A DNA stretch of 64,000 nt from Begonia masoniana (taxonomy: Eukaryota; Streptophyta; Magnoliopsida; Cucurbitales; Begoniaceae), in assembly GCA_022432975.1 (NCBI GenBank), contig CM039509.1:115563-179562 (forward strand), read 5' to 3'. The position numbers and the translations under genes were made by a program. The first letter of the stretch is position 1, and each line of letters opens with the position of its first letter. Below are positions 12,301 through 23,838 of the stretch, piece after piece. The notes under the pieces were generated by a model. The model made no database searches. It had not been told where the DNA came from and saw only the letters and a list, made by a program, of their open reading frames with translations.

Positions 12301-14750
12301 CTTACACTCTGTTCTCTCCAGTTTAGTCCTTTGGTAATGGCTGTCATTCCATTTTACCTCTGTTTCTTCTTTTCTTCATGTGGCATTTCGCCAATTCATT
12401 TTAGAGGCAGGATTCAGTTTAACCTTTTCTTCTTTCATCAGCTTGCGGAGTCGGCAAAATCTCAATTTGCAGGTCGTTCGTGTAGTGACCATATTGCGCT
12501 TGTGAGAGCTTATGAGGGTTGGAAAGATGCTGAAATGCGGCAATCTGGTTTTGAGTATTGTTGGAGAAATTTCCTTTCTGCTCAAACTCTAAAAGCCATA
12601 GATTCTTTGAGAAAACAGTTCTTTTTTTTGCTTAAGGATGCCGGTTTGATTGATAATACTTCTCAAAACTACAACATGTGGGGCCATGATGAACATCTAA
12701 TCCGTGCAGTTGTCTGTGCGGGGCTTTTCCCAGGAATATGCTCCGTTGTGGTGAGCTACTTAGATCCTGGCATTCACGGTCTTATTTTCTCATTTTATCC
12801 TTTTTAACAATCAAAGTTTTGGTTTTACTTTTCCCTGAAGATGTGTTTAACTTAAATACTATTTGATTGGCGAACTTCTAATAAATTGTATGGTAAAACT
12901 TATTCTACAAAGAAGTTTTTTAACCAAAGATAAGTTGGGCATTATGTGATTTGTGGACAAGATAGTTGTTTGTTAGTTTGTTGGGAGTTTTTGGAGAAAG
13001 TTAGAGTTTAAGAGAGATTTATTATAGATGGGAAAATAGTGTAATTTATTAAGCTTTTTTGATGTTGAAGAAAAAAGTGTTCTAGATGGTAGTTCTTGTA
13101 GAAGCTGTAATCAGAATCTGAAGTTTTGCAAGATTTGTGGCTAGGTTTGTCATCGTTGTTTGTTAATAAAAAGGTGTATTTATCTAAGTTAATGGCCAAT
13201 CACGCATCAGTATTCTCATCTTCCCAAAAATAGCTGCCTTCTGAACTAACTTAAGGTTTAATGTTTTCAAATTTGAGTTTGTGCATTCATTACATCTAAC
13301 CAAAAGAAAAGTTGCATATAGGCTATGGCTCGGTTCGGTTGTATTAATTTGGTTACGATGATTTCTTTATGCTGGGCACTGACTAATGCTTATGTATGGC
13401 AGAACAAAGAGAAGTCGATAGCATTGAAAACGATGGAGGATGGTCAAGTTCTTCTATATTCTGTGAGTCACTATATGTTTTCAGCTGGTTGATGTAATCT
13501 CTAAACGTCTATTCCAATATCCATCTTTGAGGCTATTTCTAATTGAAAACATAAAAGGATGGAGATTCTCTTCATTCATACTAGAAGCTACCTAGAGTGC
13601 TCAAAAGTTTTGTTTCAAACATGATCGAGGAAGCGATGACTAAATAAGATAGAGGGACAGTCTATTTGTCTTTTTTTTTTGTCTGAAAAATCATTCTGAA
13701 GTCAAATTGCTTTCTCATCTTATCTGTTAATATTCATGTTTGTGAAATTGAAATTTTTCTATTTTCTGTTATTTGATTTCATTAGATGGTTCTTATTATT
13801 TATTAATTTAACAGAGTTCTGTGAATTCATCGATACCCAAAATTCCATACCCGTGGCTCGTGTTTAACGATAAAGTGAAAGTGAATTCTGTTTTCCTTCG
13901 GGACTCTGCTGGCGTGTCGGATTCTGTTCTACTTTTGTTTGGGGGTAGCATTTCCAGTGGCGGACTAGTAAGCTTCTCTTATCTTTGGCTTTTGCTGATT
14001 GCTTCAGTCATATTATCCTCTGGAGTCTATTTCTCTCTTCAATTCCCTTCTTAAACTGCCTCATTGTTTTGCTAGGATGGGCACCTTAAAATGCTGGAAG
14101 GATACTTGGAGTTTTTTATGAAACCTGATTTGGCTGAAACTTATTTGAGTTTAAAAAGAGAACTGGAGGAATTGATTCACAAAAAGGTACGTTTGAATTT
14201 GAATTTCATTATTCTTGAACTATCGTGTCGGATGAACCATGTCAAAAGTTACAGATCTTTTTTATTTTTTATTTCCTTTCAGCTTCTGAATCCGAAGTTA
14301 GATTTACAGTCGCATGTTGAGCTTCTGTCTGCAGTGAGGTTGCTAATCTCAGAGGATCAATGTGAAGGTAGATTTGTTTTTGGTCGAAAGGCATCATTAC
14401 CGTCAACTAAGGCTTCAAAGGAGAGACAATCTGGGGGCGGTGGAGATAACTATAAAAATGAGCTTCAGACAGTTCTTGCAAGAGCAGGACATGAAATTCC
14501 CACTTATAAGACAAGACAACTAAAAAAGAACCAGTTTCGATCTACAGTTATCTTCAATGGTTTAGATTTTGTTGGCCAGCCCTGTAGTAACAAGAAACTT
14601 GCAGAAAAGGAGGCAGCAGGTGTGGCGTTGCAATGGCTGAAGGGCGAGACTCATTCACCTTCGCAAGATATTGGCAACGTCTCTCTAATTTTAAAGCCGA
14701 GCAAAAATAAATCAACAAAGGCTTCTACTCGTGGTGCCAAATGGAGTTAA
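3322..14750 (+). CDS. DExH3: DExH-box ATP-dependent RNA helicase, DExH3/ABO6 type, probably mitochondrial
   Basis: Nineteen exons join in frame with GT-AG borders: 3322-3705, 4852-5006, 5092-5179, 5418-5660, 6862-6957, 7449-7637, 7733-7892, 7966-8096, 10115-10288, 10391-10663, 10776-10970, 11425-11628, 11774-11843, 12143-12291, 12442-12750, 13403-13462, 13815-13967, 14076-14186 and 14283-14750. The product is about 1203 residues, close to the roughly 1160 I recall for Arabidopsis DExH3. Residues 1-125 are rich in Arg/Ser and poor in acidic residues at first, like a mitochondrial presequence. Helicase motifs: Walker [10 protein letters not shown] near 328-336, DEIH at 429-432, SAT at 461-463, and motif VI QRKGRAGR at 696-703 (Lys where Arg is usual, at a variable position). 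A helicase-associated region follows, then a dsRNA-binding domain near 1106-1168. Arabidopsis ABO6, the named relative, acts in mitochondrial complex I transcript splicing. That role is inferred here by homology. The start is the first in-frame Met, with another at 3364. No break was seen, so the gene looks functional. Confidence 0.93.
4459..4476 (+). repeat. CT dinucleotide microsatellite in helicase intron 1
   Basis: An uninterrupted (CT)9 run inside the 1.1-kb first intron. Confidence 0.9.
6088..6217 (+). repeat. 26-bp minisatellite, five copies, in helicase intron 4
   Basis: Five head-to-tail copies of a pyrimidine-rich 26-bp unit (AAAACTTTCTTCAGTTTCTC plus TCTTTC) differ at one to two positions. 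The array is intronic (intron 5661-6861). It could vary in length between individuals. Confidence 0.85.
8125..8240 (+). repeat. Imperfect direct duplication at the start of helicase intron 8
   Basis: A 60-bp segment at 8125-8184 recurs at 8196-8240, where 15 bp are missing from the middle. Both copies start AGATTAAAATTGCTAATAC and end GACCTAGTACC. The pair lies just inside the 2-kb intron, after the donor at 8097. Confidence 0.8.
9144..9365 (+). other. Unassigned open stretch of about 73 codons in helicase intron 8
   Basis: The plus-strand frame from 9144 stays open to TAA at 9363-9365 and is coding-like in composition, with many Pro, Arg and aromatic residues (for example the run [17 protein letters not shown] near its end). 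It has no ATG at its start. It lies in the largest helicase intron, and the downstream helicase exon joins correctly without it. It could be a scrap of another gene or transposon. I do not recognise the family. Confidence 0.3.
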
Positions 14751-15105
14751 TATCGGTCTACGAAGATCAAAACGGCAACATATGACAAACCCATTTTTCT
14801 GCAGTTCTCGAACGATCAGCAAAGCTGTCCAAATCCATTTTTTGATTGGTCGGCCAGGTGAGTTCAACTCTACCGCAATGTTGTATGCATGCTCACATTT
14901 CAATCTCCACCCTACCGTTGGGGGTGGAGTTCTGTTTAGCTGGAAATGAGAGGTATATTGTTCTCAGCAATGGATGTAATAGCAGCCTGGTCCGATTACC
15001 CAGTTAGCTACCCTGGTTGTATATTTCTGGTGTTACAGGGAAGAAGGCATAATAGGAGTAGTTATAGGAGAAGAAAAAGATGAATTAGTGGAAATATAGA
15101 GTTAA

Positions 15106-15111
15106 AATAAA
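15106..15111 (+). terminator. Candidate polyadenylation signal of the helicase gene
   Basis: AATAAA lies about 355 bp after the stop codon at 14748-14750, followed by T-rich sequence. Assigned by position and motif only. Confidence 0.35.
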
Positions 15112-15252
15112 CAAATGCAATTCCTTGTTTGTGGAGGAATGTTGCATTCTTTGTTATAAATCTATAATTTAATTGGAAATTTAGACTGTTTATTTTCTAG
15201 GAACTCTATTTCTTGTGATATTCATGGAACACAGGAAGATCTGATTGTCTTT

Positions 15253-15330
15253 TCAATAAGTACCTTCACCGAGGAGCTCCCGTTTCAGGTACCTATCCGC
15301 TACTTTCTTAGATAAATCTAGCTCAGCCAT
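15253..15330 (-). pseudogene. CDKD (CDK-activating kinase) exon 1 fragment, truncated
   Basis: On the minus strand an ATG at 15328-15330 opens 25 codons starting [18 protein letters not shown] and running into the first part of the glycine-rich loop (LLGEGTY), then TGA at 15253-15255. This matches the N-terminus of plant CDKD kinases, the catalytic subunit of CAK, which phosphorylates CDKs and the RNA polymerase II CTD. The frame breaks inside the ATP-binding loop because the adjacent DNA is helicase 3' flank. The rest of the kinase is absent, so it is a dead fragment. A fuller but also broken copy lies at 55365-55460. Confidence 0.8.
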
Positions 15331-15362
15331 GGCCGTCACTGAGGAATTACTCTGGGTAACTA

Positions 15363-15611
15363 CTACACAGAAATTTCTAGTCCGATCACTTCCCTAAGAG
15401 AATTTGCAAAAGCTGGAGCTCGTCCATGAGATGGTCCGCTCCTGCTTCCTTTGTCAGCAGGGAAAAAAAAGCCGTTGGAGCTCACTGATTTTGATAATGG
15501 TTTATTTTATTTGTCGTTGTGGTTGTTAAATGTTTGGTATTACTAATTTTAATTTATAATTTAATTAAGGTTACGCTCTCAACTCCTGCTTCCTCTCTCA
15601 TATGATGTTAC
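15363..15611. other. Short spacer between CDKD fragment and copia element
   Basis: No gene was recognised. GTTAC at 15607-15611 is the left target-site duplication of the copia element. This spacer is absent from the distal copy of the cassette. Confidence 0.5.
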
Positions 15612-16115
15612 CGAAAGCATTATAAAACTGTAAATACTATTCAATACTTTTATCCAATTATAACGTTGTTAATTCAACCATGCTTGTTAAATAGAAAATA
15701 CAATTATATAATCTGTATTAACCTTGATCCATCGCTTAACTGTATTTTGTTTTGATGTTACGGAATACTGTTTTCTCTCCTTAAACCTTTCGCCCTTAAG
15801 TTTTCTCTTTGATGATACAGAGATAGATATTAATTGATTAGATTCTTTAGTTGGAATGAAGAAGAAGACAACCATTCAAAGACAACCCTCTATACTTACC
15901 CTTTCTCTTATGTCTCTTCATTCATACCTGTTCAATCATACCTCTTCAGCTATAATATATATGATCTTAACAAGACTAAGGAGAAATAATTTAAACCCAA
16001 TTGACCTTATTTCTTTTATACTCAACAACCATCACATTGAATACTTTAATATAAAGTCAATGTAACTATAATTTACATGAGTTACAAATAGATTATTAAT
16101 AAAAATAATCTAACA
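15612..16115 (-). repeat. 3' LTR of the copia element
   Basis: 504 bp, the same length as the partner at 47058-47561. Its outer dinucleotide reads CG where the partner has TG, a transition at the very end. Inner end TAACA. The flanking ATCTCTCACTTGGCTCATG is, reversed, a purine-rich polypurine tract. The short open frame at 15856-16065 recurs in the partner and is LTR sequence, not a gene. Confidence 0.93.
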
Positions 16116-16515
16116 ATCTCTCACTTGGCTCATGTTACGAGATCTCAGCTCCTTTCATTTAATCCGGTTTGGATTAAAAAAAAAATATCACAATTTGTAA
16201 TCCACAACTTAATAGTGTACCATAATGTGAATTAACCAAGTTACCTTTCATAACGAATTGAGAAATTAAATCATGGCAGACACAAGTTATTTGGCAACAT
16301 GATTCTTTCAATGTATCACATATTTCTCAAATCATTATAACTTTAATTGAGGAAACACTTTAACCTTTTACTTTACATTTCATAAAGTATCACATGTCAT
16401 TTGCAAATAACCATAACGTGCACACTATAATACAAATAACATGATACATACAAAAATATGGCCATAATGAATTCAAAGATGTTCACATAACACAAATTAT
16501 ACTATCATAAACATA

Positions 16516-16974
16516 TCACAAGGATCTATCACTTAAACCCATCCTTTCAACATGTTCATTAAAGATTTTGGGTGATAATCCTTTAGTTAATAGATCCGCT
16601 ATCATTAAATTTGTACTTATGTGCTCAATATACACCTTTCGTTTTTGTATCTCTTCCTTGACTGCCAAATACTTCAATTCCATATGTTTTGCCCCTTTCG
16701 AGTATTTGTCATTTTTTGAGAAGAATACAGCTGCGAAATTATCACAATAAATCCTTAGCGGTCTATCAATACTTTCGACTATACTTAGACCCAAGGTTAA
16801 GTTCCGCAACCACAATGCATGAATAGTGGCCTAAAAGCATGCCACAAATTCTGCCTCCGTAGTAGAAGTAGCGATCGAATATTGCTTTCCACTTCTCCAA
16901 GATATGGCTCCTCCGGCTAATAGGAACATGTAACCGAATGTAGATTTCCTCGAGTCTACACATCCGGCATAGTC
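16516..16974 (-). pseudogene. Copia RNase H fragment, C-terminal part
   Basis: The minus strand encodes the end of a Ty1/copia polyprotein: [16 protein letters not shown] start, STTEAEF, then LRIYCDNFAA and the typical tail with KHMELKYLAVKEEIQ and ADLLTKGL. An in-frame TAG after [11 protein letters not shown] separates two open pieces. The upstream side ends at the insertion point of element A. The coding continues at 26030, so one RNase H gene has been split by 9 kb. About 400 bp of untranslated element DNA separate it from the LTR. Confidence 0.9.
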
Positions 16975-19165
16975 TGTAACACCCGACTTTAATTAGGAAT
17001 TTAAAATAACGGATAAACCTATTAAAGTATAATCGATGAACGAAATTTTAGTGTAATGTAGGTTAGGTTGAAGAATGAGTAAGTAAGGGCATAAGGGTAA
17101 TTGGCAAATTTGAAAGTGGATATGGTATTTAAGGCAAAAGGTTTAGAGTAGCCGCCACCACTACTCATTTTCTTTCCCCTTCAGTCTTCAGCTCGAAAGA
17201 CAGAATTCTCTAGGCGATTCTCCTGCCCGATTCCCCTTCAACCTAGGTAAGCTCTCATTGTTTTCTTGCAATTTTAGTAGTCAGATAGCAGAGGGAGTAC
17301 AATGTGAATAGTTTCGAGGAATGATGTGATTTAGGGTAGATTCGGGTTGAGTGACTAATGAGAATGCCCGAGTTGTGGGGTTTCAAATTTGGTTTCTCGA
17401 ACTCCTGTATTTATTCTATGAGGTTCAGTGAAAGTTTGATATATGTACTGTCATGATTTTAGGTGAGCGAGCTTTTAAAGTGGCATTTAGCCGAGCAATT
17501 TCCAGGGAGCCAGGTAAGTAAAGTTTGCTTGTGCCTTCGGGCCTACATCACAAAACATTAGGATTATATTTGCTTGAATGTGTCCGTGTGTTATGCATCA
17601 TATTTTAAAAGTATACGAAAATGTATTTGAGCGCATGACAGCATGGTGAGGATTGATATTATGAAACAACTTCATGAAACATAATTTACTGTTAAGGGAA
17701 TTAATCTGCCCCTTAATGAGACAGTGGATATTTATACTTTGGGAGGGTTGATCCAACTTCCAATTTCACAGGGGGTTCTGAACATTTGAATCAGAATTTA
17801 CTGTTAAGGGAATTAATCCGCCCCTTAATGAGTCAGTGGATGAGCATACTTTGGGAGAGTTGATCCAACTTCCAATTTCACAGGGGGATCAGAACAGAAA
17901 CGTTGAATGAACAACAGAGTTGAGAAAGTAGAAACTTGCATGTTTAGGATTTCATATTTCAGCATTTTGTTTCAGTTTTTGCTTTATTTACTTAGCCTTA
18001 GGTTAATAAATGAGTTTTGTGATGTAGGTGAAGAAGTGACAGCAGGTGTGTTTACAGAACAATTTGATGACTAGGCTGGTTGGGGGAGCACATCCAGGCA
18101 TCGGTTTGGCAATCTGTTGGGGCGGTTTAACAAATGGTTGTATGTGCTAGACTGAGAATATCTAGTTTAGTTTAGGAATCTTCCGAGAATTTTAATGACA
18201 GTAGTTTGAGTTTGATAAAAAAGAGATGATTCTCTTATGATTTCATTGGAAAACGACAATTGATGGTCTAGCTGTGTTTTACTGGATTTGCTTAATGTTT
18301 TCGTAAAAATTTGATTGACTGAATGTTTTCAGTCGATTTTACAAGTTCTTCTGATAAGTAGAGAAGTTCCTGGTTCATGGAGTCTGTTTTGCTATCTACC
18401 GGTAGATATAGTCTATCGGCAGATGTAGTGTATATTTTAATTCTATCGGAAAGAGTCGTATTGTTGTTACCGGTAGTTTCGCGTGTTTGTCTATCGAAAG
18501 ATGGAAAGCTATCAGTAGACGAAATTATGTTGACTTCATCGGCAGATGAAGTTACGTTGACTTCATCGGCAGATGAAGGGGTGTACGAAGTTATGTTGAC
18601 TTCATCGGCATATGAAGTCATAGTTTTGTCGTTTAGTGACCGGCAGATATAGAGTATATATCTTACCGGAAGATGTTGTCCATCGGAAGATGCCTTCAAT
18701 AGGGCCATCGGAAGATGTCCTTAGTAAAGTTGAAAGCCGATCTGCCCTGCTGACGTCATCGGCAGATGCAGATCTATCCTGCTGACGTCATCGGCAGATG
18801 CAGTCTATCGAGTGAGGATTTCGTTTTCAACCCCTCTGGTCCACGTCATCGGTAGAGGCCTCGTCTCTGCTTCCTCCGTTGACTTTATCCACCGGCAGAT
18901 ATGTTTGACTTCCGCGATTTTCCTTGTATTCCATAGTTTTAAACTTTAATCTCCAAAATTTGCCGATTGTCTCTTAACATTTCAAACCAGGATTTATAGT
19001 TTCGTTTAACTCCATTGTTGTTCAGCATTATTTCCGCTGCAAGTTTTAAAAGTTTTGAATTTTAACGTATGTCAAATGTCGAGTGTTGAACGAAGATTTA
19101 AATTACGGATTTAAATTTCTTAGTCGTGTGTAACGAACCGGGTTCGGATAACTCGGGGCGCTACA
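16975..19165 (+). repeat. 5' LTR of element A
   Basis: 2191 bp. Order: TGTAACACCC start; TATTTAAG promoter-like stretch near 17129; a GCCTTCGGGCCTACATCAC segment near 17530; a doubled segment with CCGCCCC/CTGCCCC (17690-17890); a TGTTGGGGCGGTTTAAC segment near 18115; then a cluster of ATCGGCAGATG-type repeats (18390-18910), including two TGACGTCATCGGCAGATG copies near 18753 and 18783; then the GGGGCGCTACA end. Open frames across the repeat cluster on both strands recur in the 3' LTR and are not genes. Confidence 0.95.
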
Positions 19166-19168
19166 GTA

Positions 19169-19180
19169 TGGTATCAGAGC
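19169..19180 (+). promoter_or_regulatory. Primer-binding site of element A (initiator tRNA-Met)
   Basis: TGGTATCAGAGC, complementary to the 3' end of plant initiator tRNA-Met, lies 3 bp after the 5' LTR. It is the usual minus-strand primer site of these elements. Confidence 0.9.
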
Positions 19181-19323
19181 TGAGATTTTGTTAAACCGTT
19201 CAAAGGATTACTCAACAGTGCCGATCGTTGCATGGAGGTACTCCAACAACTGTAAGTGTTTATGTTAGTTCGAGTTATTAGATATTTACGGGAATAGTTA
19301 ACCTTGTACAGGAATATAGCAAA

Positions 19324-22300
19324 ATGTCTAGACGACCGGAAAGACCAAGGATACCAAGAGAGATACCAAGTCCTAGACGTGAAGATGACTCTAGTGTAAT
19401 TAGGCAGCTGACAGAATTGATGCGTCAGCAGACTGATATAGTGCGTCAACAGTCTGATCAATTAGGAGTGTTGTTGAACCGGGAAGCACAGGGAAGTGCC
19501 AACTCGGGTTCTAGCAGTGAACATTCTGGAGATAGATTCCGGAGACTAAGACCACCCACGTTTGATGGACAGTCATCTGATTCAGTTATTGTTGAAGGGT
19601 GGCTTAGAAAGATCGAAAGTATGTTTATGTGTGCCAACATTGGAGAAGAAGACAAGGTCACGTTGGCAACCTTTCATCTAGCTGGTGAAGCTCAACTCTG
19701 GTGGGAGACAATAGAGACCACCACAGATGTCTTGGCAATGCCTTGGTCACAATTCAAGGATATTTTCTATAGTAAATATTTCAATAGCACTGTCCAAACC
19801 GCAAAGAAGTTGGAATTCCTGAATTTGAAACAGACAGGGTCCGTGGCTGAGTACAGTAGGCAATTTGAATCTCTGTCCAGGTTTGCCGGACATTTTGCTC
19901 ACAAAGACGAGGATAAAGTGTTCAAATTTATGCATGGACTGAAGCCAGAAATTCACTGGGGAGTTAAATTCTGTGGTATTAAAGGCTTGACATTTAGTGA
20001 GGTTGTGTCCACTGCTCTGGAAGTGGAAGAAGCTGAGAGGATGTGTGCCGGGCCAAAAGAGGTCCCACAAAAGTTTAACCAGCCACACCAGCAGAGAGGA
20101 ACAAAGAGGCCAAATGAAGGCCAGTATAGCCAGGGAGCAGGAGGGAAGGTGCAGAATGTCAGGAAATTTCCCCAGTGTCCTAAATGCCTGAAGAACCACC
20201 CGGGGGAATGCATAATGGGATTTGGGAAGTGTTTCAACTGTGAGGAGGTTGGACACACGTACAAAGAATGCTCGAAGCCTAGAATCACCAGATGCTACAA
20301 TTGTAACAAGGTCGGCCATATTAGTCGAGACTGTCTAGTTCCTAAGAGTGGCCCTGCTGTGATTAAACCAAGAATATTCTCCATGATGGAGTCGGGTGAG
20401 GAACAGCCCGCTGTTGTGTCAGGTACTATATTGATTAATTTTGTACCTGCTTTTACTTTGATAGATTCCGGTGCAACGCATTCATTTATAGCATCTACAT
20501 TTGCTGATAAGTTAGATTTACAGTTTACCCCTTCCATGTATGTGTATAATGTTACCTTACCCTCTGGTGAACACATGTACTCTAACAGAGTGATGCTTGA
20601 CAGCGATGTGTTAGTAGGAAGTGTGAGTTTACCTGCTGATCTCATTATTATGGATATAATGGGATTTGATGTAATCCTAGGGATGGATTGGCTGTTTAAG
20701 CATTATGCCACGATTGATTGTAGGACTGGGATAGTTAGTTTTACCCCCCCTGGCGATCTGAAACGTACCTTCCAAGCTTCAAAGAAGAGTAAGGAAATGT
20801 CTCTGATAACTTCTATTAATACTAGACCAACCCTTTATGGAGAGTGTTTGTGCTTCTTAGCTAGCGTTTTAGACACACAGCTTGTAGGAAAGGCGAACCC
20901 CCAAAATGTTTTAGTTGTCCAAGACTTTCCTGAAGTATTTTTAGACGACCTTCCTGGTCTACCACCAGATAGAGAAATCGAATTTGTTGTAGATGTTTAC
21001 CCCGGAGCCGAGCCTGTGTCTAAAAATCCATATAGACTAGCACCAACAGAACTCAAAGAATTAAAGAAACAGTTGGAGGATTTGTTAGAGAAAGGATTCA
21101 TACGCCCTAGCTTTTCGCCGTGGGGTGCACCTGTCCTTTTTGTCAAGAAGAAGGATGGATCAATGCGTATGTGCATTGATTATAGAGAATTGAATAAGTT
21201 AACTGTCAATAACAAGTACCCTTTGCCGAGGATTGGCGACTTATTTGACCAGCTTAAAGGTGCAAGAGTTTTCTCTAAGATTGACCTTAGGTCCGGTTAT
21301 TATCAGTTGAAGGTTAAATCTGAAGATATCCCAAAGACCGCCTTTCGCACGAGATATGGACATTATGAGTTTTTGGTTATGTCTTTTGGTTTGACTAATG
21401 CACCAGCAGCCTTCATGGATATCATGAATAGGGTGTTTCACGAGTATTTGAACAAGTTTGTCATTGTATTCATAGATGACATCCTAATCTATTCTAGAAC
21501 TGAGGATGAGCATGCAAAACATTTGAGTTTGGTGTTAGAGGTACTGAGGAGGCACCAACTTTATGCCAAGTTTTCTAAGTGTGAATTTTGGCTGGACCAG
21601 GTTCACTTTTTAGGACATGTCATATCTGGGGATGACATATCTGTGGATCCAACTAAGGTTCAAGCAGTTAAGGAATGGCCCCAACCGAAGAGTGCTGCAG
21701 ATATCAGAAGTTTTCTTGGACTTGCAGGGTATTACAGAAAGTTCATTGAAGGATTTTCGAAGATTGCTACACCTCTTACTATGTTAACAAGGAAAAATGT
21801 GAAGTATATTTGGACTGATAAATGTGAATCCAGTTTCCAGACCTTGAAGCAGAAACTAACAAATGCTCCAATTCTGACCCTTCCCGTCGATAATGGTAAG
21901 TTTAGCATTTACTGTGATGCTTCCAAGATTGGTCTTGGATGTGTGTTAATGCAAGATGGTAAAGTTATAGCTTATGCCTCTAGGCAGTTGAAAACCCATG
22001 AGAAGAATTACCCTACACATGACTTAGAATTAGCGGCCGTAGTCTTTGCACTAAAAATTTGGAGGCACTACTTGTATGGACAGACTTGTGAGATATTTTC
22101 GGATCATAAAAGTCTGAAGTATATTTTCACACAGAAGGAACTGAATATGAGGCAGCGTAGGTGGTTAGAATTTGTTAAAGATTACGATTTCGAGATTAAG
22201 TATCACCCCGGCAAGGCGAATGTAGTGGCCGATGCCTTGAGGAGAGTGACTCCTTCAGTCTCTGCTTTGATTTTAGACATGCCAATAGCTTTAGAGACAA

Positions 22301-23619
22301 AATTCCAGAGATTTAACCTGGAAGCCGTATCTAGTGTGTCAGCCATGATTTCGGCCATATCCTTGAGGCCTACTATTTTGGAGAGAATAAAGGAAGTTCA
22401 AATAAATGACACTGAATGTATTAAGTATAAGTCGTGCATGGATTCTACTGACAAGTCGGAATTCAACTGCTCAGTTGATGGAATTCTCAAGTTTCGAAAT
22501 AGATGGTTTGTTCCGGCGGATACTGAACTTCGGAAGGAAATTTTATCTGAGGCACATTCTTCAAGACTCTCTGTTCATCCAGGACGTACGAAGATGTACA
22601 GAGATCTCAAGCAACATTATTGGTGGCCAGGTATGAAACGAAGTGTGGCAGAATATGTAGAGATGTGTTTGATTTGCCAACAGGTTAAAGCTGAACATCA
22701 GAGGCCTGCAGGAACCTTACAGCCATTGCCAGTTCCTGAATGGAAATGGGAACAAATAACTATGGATTTTGTTATAGGATTACTTAGAACAACAAAAGGT
22801 CATGATGCAATCTGGGTAATAGTTGATCGTTTAACCAAATCAGCTCACTTTTTACCGATCAAGATGACTTACTCGATGGATCAGCTTGCTGAGTTGTATG
22901 TGCAAGAAGTTATTAGACTACATGGGGTTCCAAGCACCATAGTTTCAGACCGAGACTCCAGATTTACATCTAAGTTTTGGAAGAGTTTGCATAAAGCTAT
23001 GGGAACACAACTTAGTTTTAGCACAGCTTTCCACCCTCAAACAGATGGACAATCCGAGAGAACTATTCAGACCATAGAGGATATGCTCCGAGCATGCATA
23101 TTGGATTTTCAAGGATCTTGGAGTAAATATTTACCATTGGTGGAGTTTTCCTATAATAACAGTTTTCAGGCAACAATTGAAATGGCACCGTACGAGGCAT
23201 TATATGGGCGAAAATGTCGATCTCCTTTGTACTGGGATGAAGTTGGTGAAGCACAGTTGCTTGGTCCTGACATTGTGCAGCAGACTGTGGAGAAGGTTTC
23301 CCTCATCCGACAGAGAATTCTGACAGCTCAGAGCTGCCAGAAGAGTTATGCTGATAAAAGACGAAGAGAGTTAGAATTTGATGTTGGTAATGAAGTTTTC
23401 CTCAAGGTAACCTTTCAAGGGAGTTGTGAGATTTGGAAAGAGAGGAAAGTTGAACCCCAGATTTATTGGACCGTTCACTATTCTGAAGAGAGTTGGGAGA
23501 GCAGCCTATCAGTTGCAGCTACCGGAATCTATGGATGGGATACACAGCGTATTCCATGTTTCCATGTTGAAGAAGTGCGTGAGAGATCCATCACAGATTC
23601 TGGAACGGCAGAACATTGA
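19324..23619 (+). CDS. Gag-pol polyprotein of Tekay-like element A
   Basis: 1431 codons. Gag comes first, with zinc-binding motifs CPKC at about 285, CFNC at about 304 and CYNC at about 324, each followed by matching His/Cys. The protease active site is IDSGATHSF (Asp about 381). RT has FIDDILIYS (Asp about 718-719) and RNase H has YCDASK near 862. Integrase has an HHCC zinc finger near 1078-1130 and catalytic Asp about 1148, Asp about 1209 and Glu about 1245, the last two separated by 35 residues. The true frame is lost near 23412, so the last 70 or so residues of this ORF are out of frame, and the real C-terminus continues at 23414-23803. The start is the Met just after the leader, 143 bp past the primer-binding site. 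Confidence 0.93.
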   Translation: MSRRPERPRIPREIPSPRREDDSSVIRQLTELMRQQTDIVRQQSDQLGVLLNREAQGSANSGSSSEHSGDRFRRLRPPTFDGQSSDSVIVEGWLRKIESMFMCANIGEEDKVTLATFHLAGEAQLWWETIETTTDVLAMPWSQFKDIFYSKYFNSTVQTAKKLEFLNLKQTGSVAEYSRQFESLSRFAGHFAHKDEDKVFKFMHGLKPEIHWGVKFCGIKGLTFSEVVSTALEVEEAERMCAGPKEVPQKFNQPHQQRGTKRPNEGQYSQGAGGKVQNVRKFPQCPKCLKNHPGECIMGFGKCFNCEEVGHTYKECSKPRITRCYNCNKVGHISRDCLVPKSGPAVIKPRIFSMMESGEEQPAVVSGTILINFVPAFTLIDSGATHSFIASTFADKLDLQFTPSMYVYNVTLPSGEHMYSNRVMLDSDVLVGSVSLPADLIIMDIMGFDVILGMDWLFKHYATIDCRTGIVSFTPPGDLKRTFQASKKSKEMSLITSINTRPTLYGECLCFLASVLDTQLVGKANPQNVLVVQDFPEVFLDDLPGLPPDREIEFVVDVYPGAEPVSKNPYRLAPTELKELKKQLEDLLEKGFIRPSFSPWGAPVLFVKKKDGSMRMCIDYRELNKLTVNNKYPLPRIGDLFDQLKGARVFSKIDLRSGYYQLKVKSEDIPKTAFRTRYGHYEFLVMSFGLTNAPAAFMDIMNRVFHEYLNKFVIVFIDDILIYSRTEDEHAKHLSLVLEVLRRHQLYAKFSKCEFWLDQVHFLGHVISGDDISVDPTKVQAVKEWPQPKSAADIRSFLGLAGYYRKFIEGFSKIATPLTMLTRKNVKYIWTDKCESSFQTLKQKLTNAPILTLPVDNGKFSIYCDASKIGLGCVLMQDGKVIAYASRQLKTHEKNYPTHDLELAAVVFALKIWRHYLYGQTCEIFSDHKSLKYIFTQKELNMRQRRWLEFVKDYDFEIKYHPGKANVVADALRRVTPSVSALILDMPIALETKFQRFNLEAVSSVSAMISAISLRPTILERIKEVQINDTECIKYKSCMDSTDKSEFNCSVDGILKFRNRWFVPADTELRKEILSEAHSSRLSVHPGRTKMYRDLKQHYWWPGMKRSVAEYVEMCLICQQVKAEHQRPAGTLQPLPVPEWKWEQITMDFVIGLLRTTKGHDAIWVIVDRLTKSAHFLPIKMTYSMDQLAELYVQEVIRLHGVPSTIVSDRDSRFTSKFWKSLHKAMGTQLSFSTAFHPQTDGQSERTIQTIEDMLRACILDFQGSWSKYLPLVEFSYNNSFQATIEMAPYEALYGRKCRSPLYWDEVGEAQLLGPDIVQQTVEKVSLIRQRILTAQSCQKSYADKRRRELEFDVGNEVFLKVTFQGSCEIWKERKVEPQIYWTVHYSEESWESSLSVAATGIYGWDTQRIPCFHVEEVRERSITDSGTAEH

Positions 23620-23803
23620 AGTCCTTCCTACTCTTACATTTGAGGAGAAGCCAGTGAAAATCTTAGATTATGCAGTGAAAGTGTTACGCAACAAGGAAGT
23701 TCCACTGGTTAAAGTCTTATGGCACAACCAGAACGTAGAAGAGACAACTTGGGAGCGCCAGCAAGACATGTTGGACCAACATCCAGAGCTGTTCAGGTAC
23801 TAA
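23414..23803 (+). pseudogene. Frameshifted C-terminus of element A polyprotein (integrase end and chromodomain-like region)
   Basis: In another frame from the upstream ORF, this segment encodes the conserved integrase end (RFGKRGKL, then the [11 protein letters not shown] and [11 protein letters not shown] motifs) and a chromodomain-like tail (VKVLWHNQ, EETTWER) ending at TAA. The two-base gap or one-base gain needed to link it to the main ORF lies at about 23412. In chromoviruses this part guides integration to heterochromatin. The frameshift should inactivate the protein unless bypassed. Confidence 0.85.
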
Positions 23804-23825
23804 ATTTTGGGGACAAAATTCTTTT

Positions 23826-23838
23826 AAGGAGGGTAGAT
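23826..23838 (+). other. Polypurine tract of element A
   Basis: AAGGAGGGTAGAT directly precedes the 3' LTR and follows TTTTGGGGACAAAATTC, a conserved Ty3/gypsy context. It would prime plus-strand DNA synthesis. Confidence 0.8.

Larger units (their letters stand above)
14949..15362 (+). repeat. Proximal copy of a duplicated helicase-flank/CDKD cassette
   Basis: This segment recurs at 54758-55480 with few substitutions. It covers the helicase 3' flank (from GAGGTATATTG through the ATTCATGGAACAC region) and a reversed CDKD first exon. Relative to the distal copy, about 335 bp of CDKD exon and intron DNA are missing at about 15253-15258. Confidence 0.85.

Noticed and set aside
15856..16065. 69-codon ORF, repeated at 47302-47505
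   Set aside because: Lies in both copia LTRs and differs by scattered nonsynonymous changes; LTR sequence.
18292..18708. Overlapping ORFs on both strands in LTR A, repeated at 25156-25572
   Set aside because: Present identically in both LTRs and made of ATCGGCAGATG repeats; no protein family resemblance.
19747..20319. 190-codon minus-strand ORF
   Set aside because: Antisense shadow of the element A gag region; no family resemblance.
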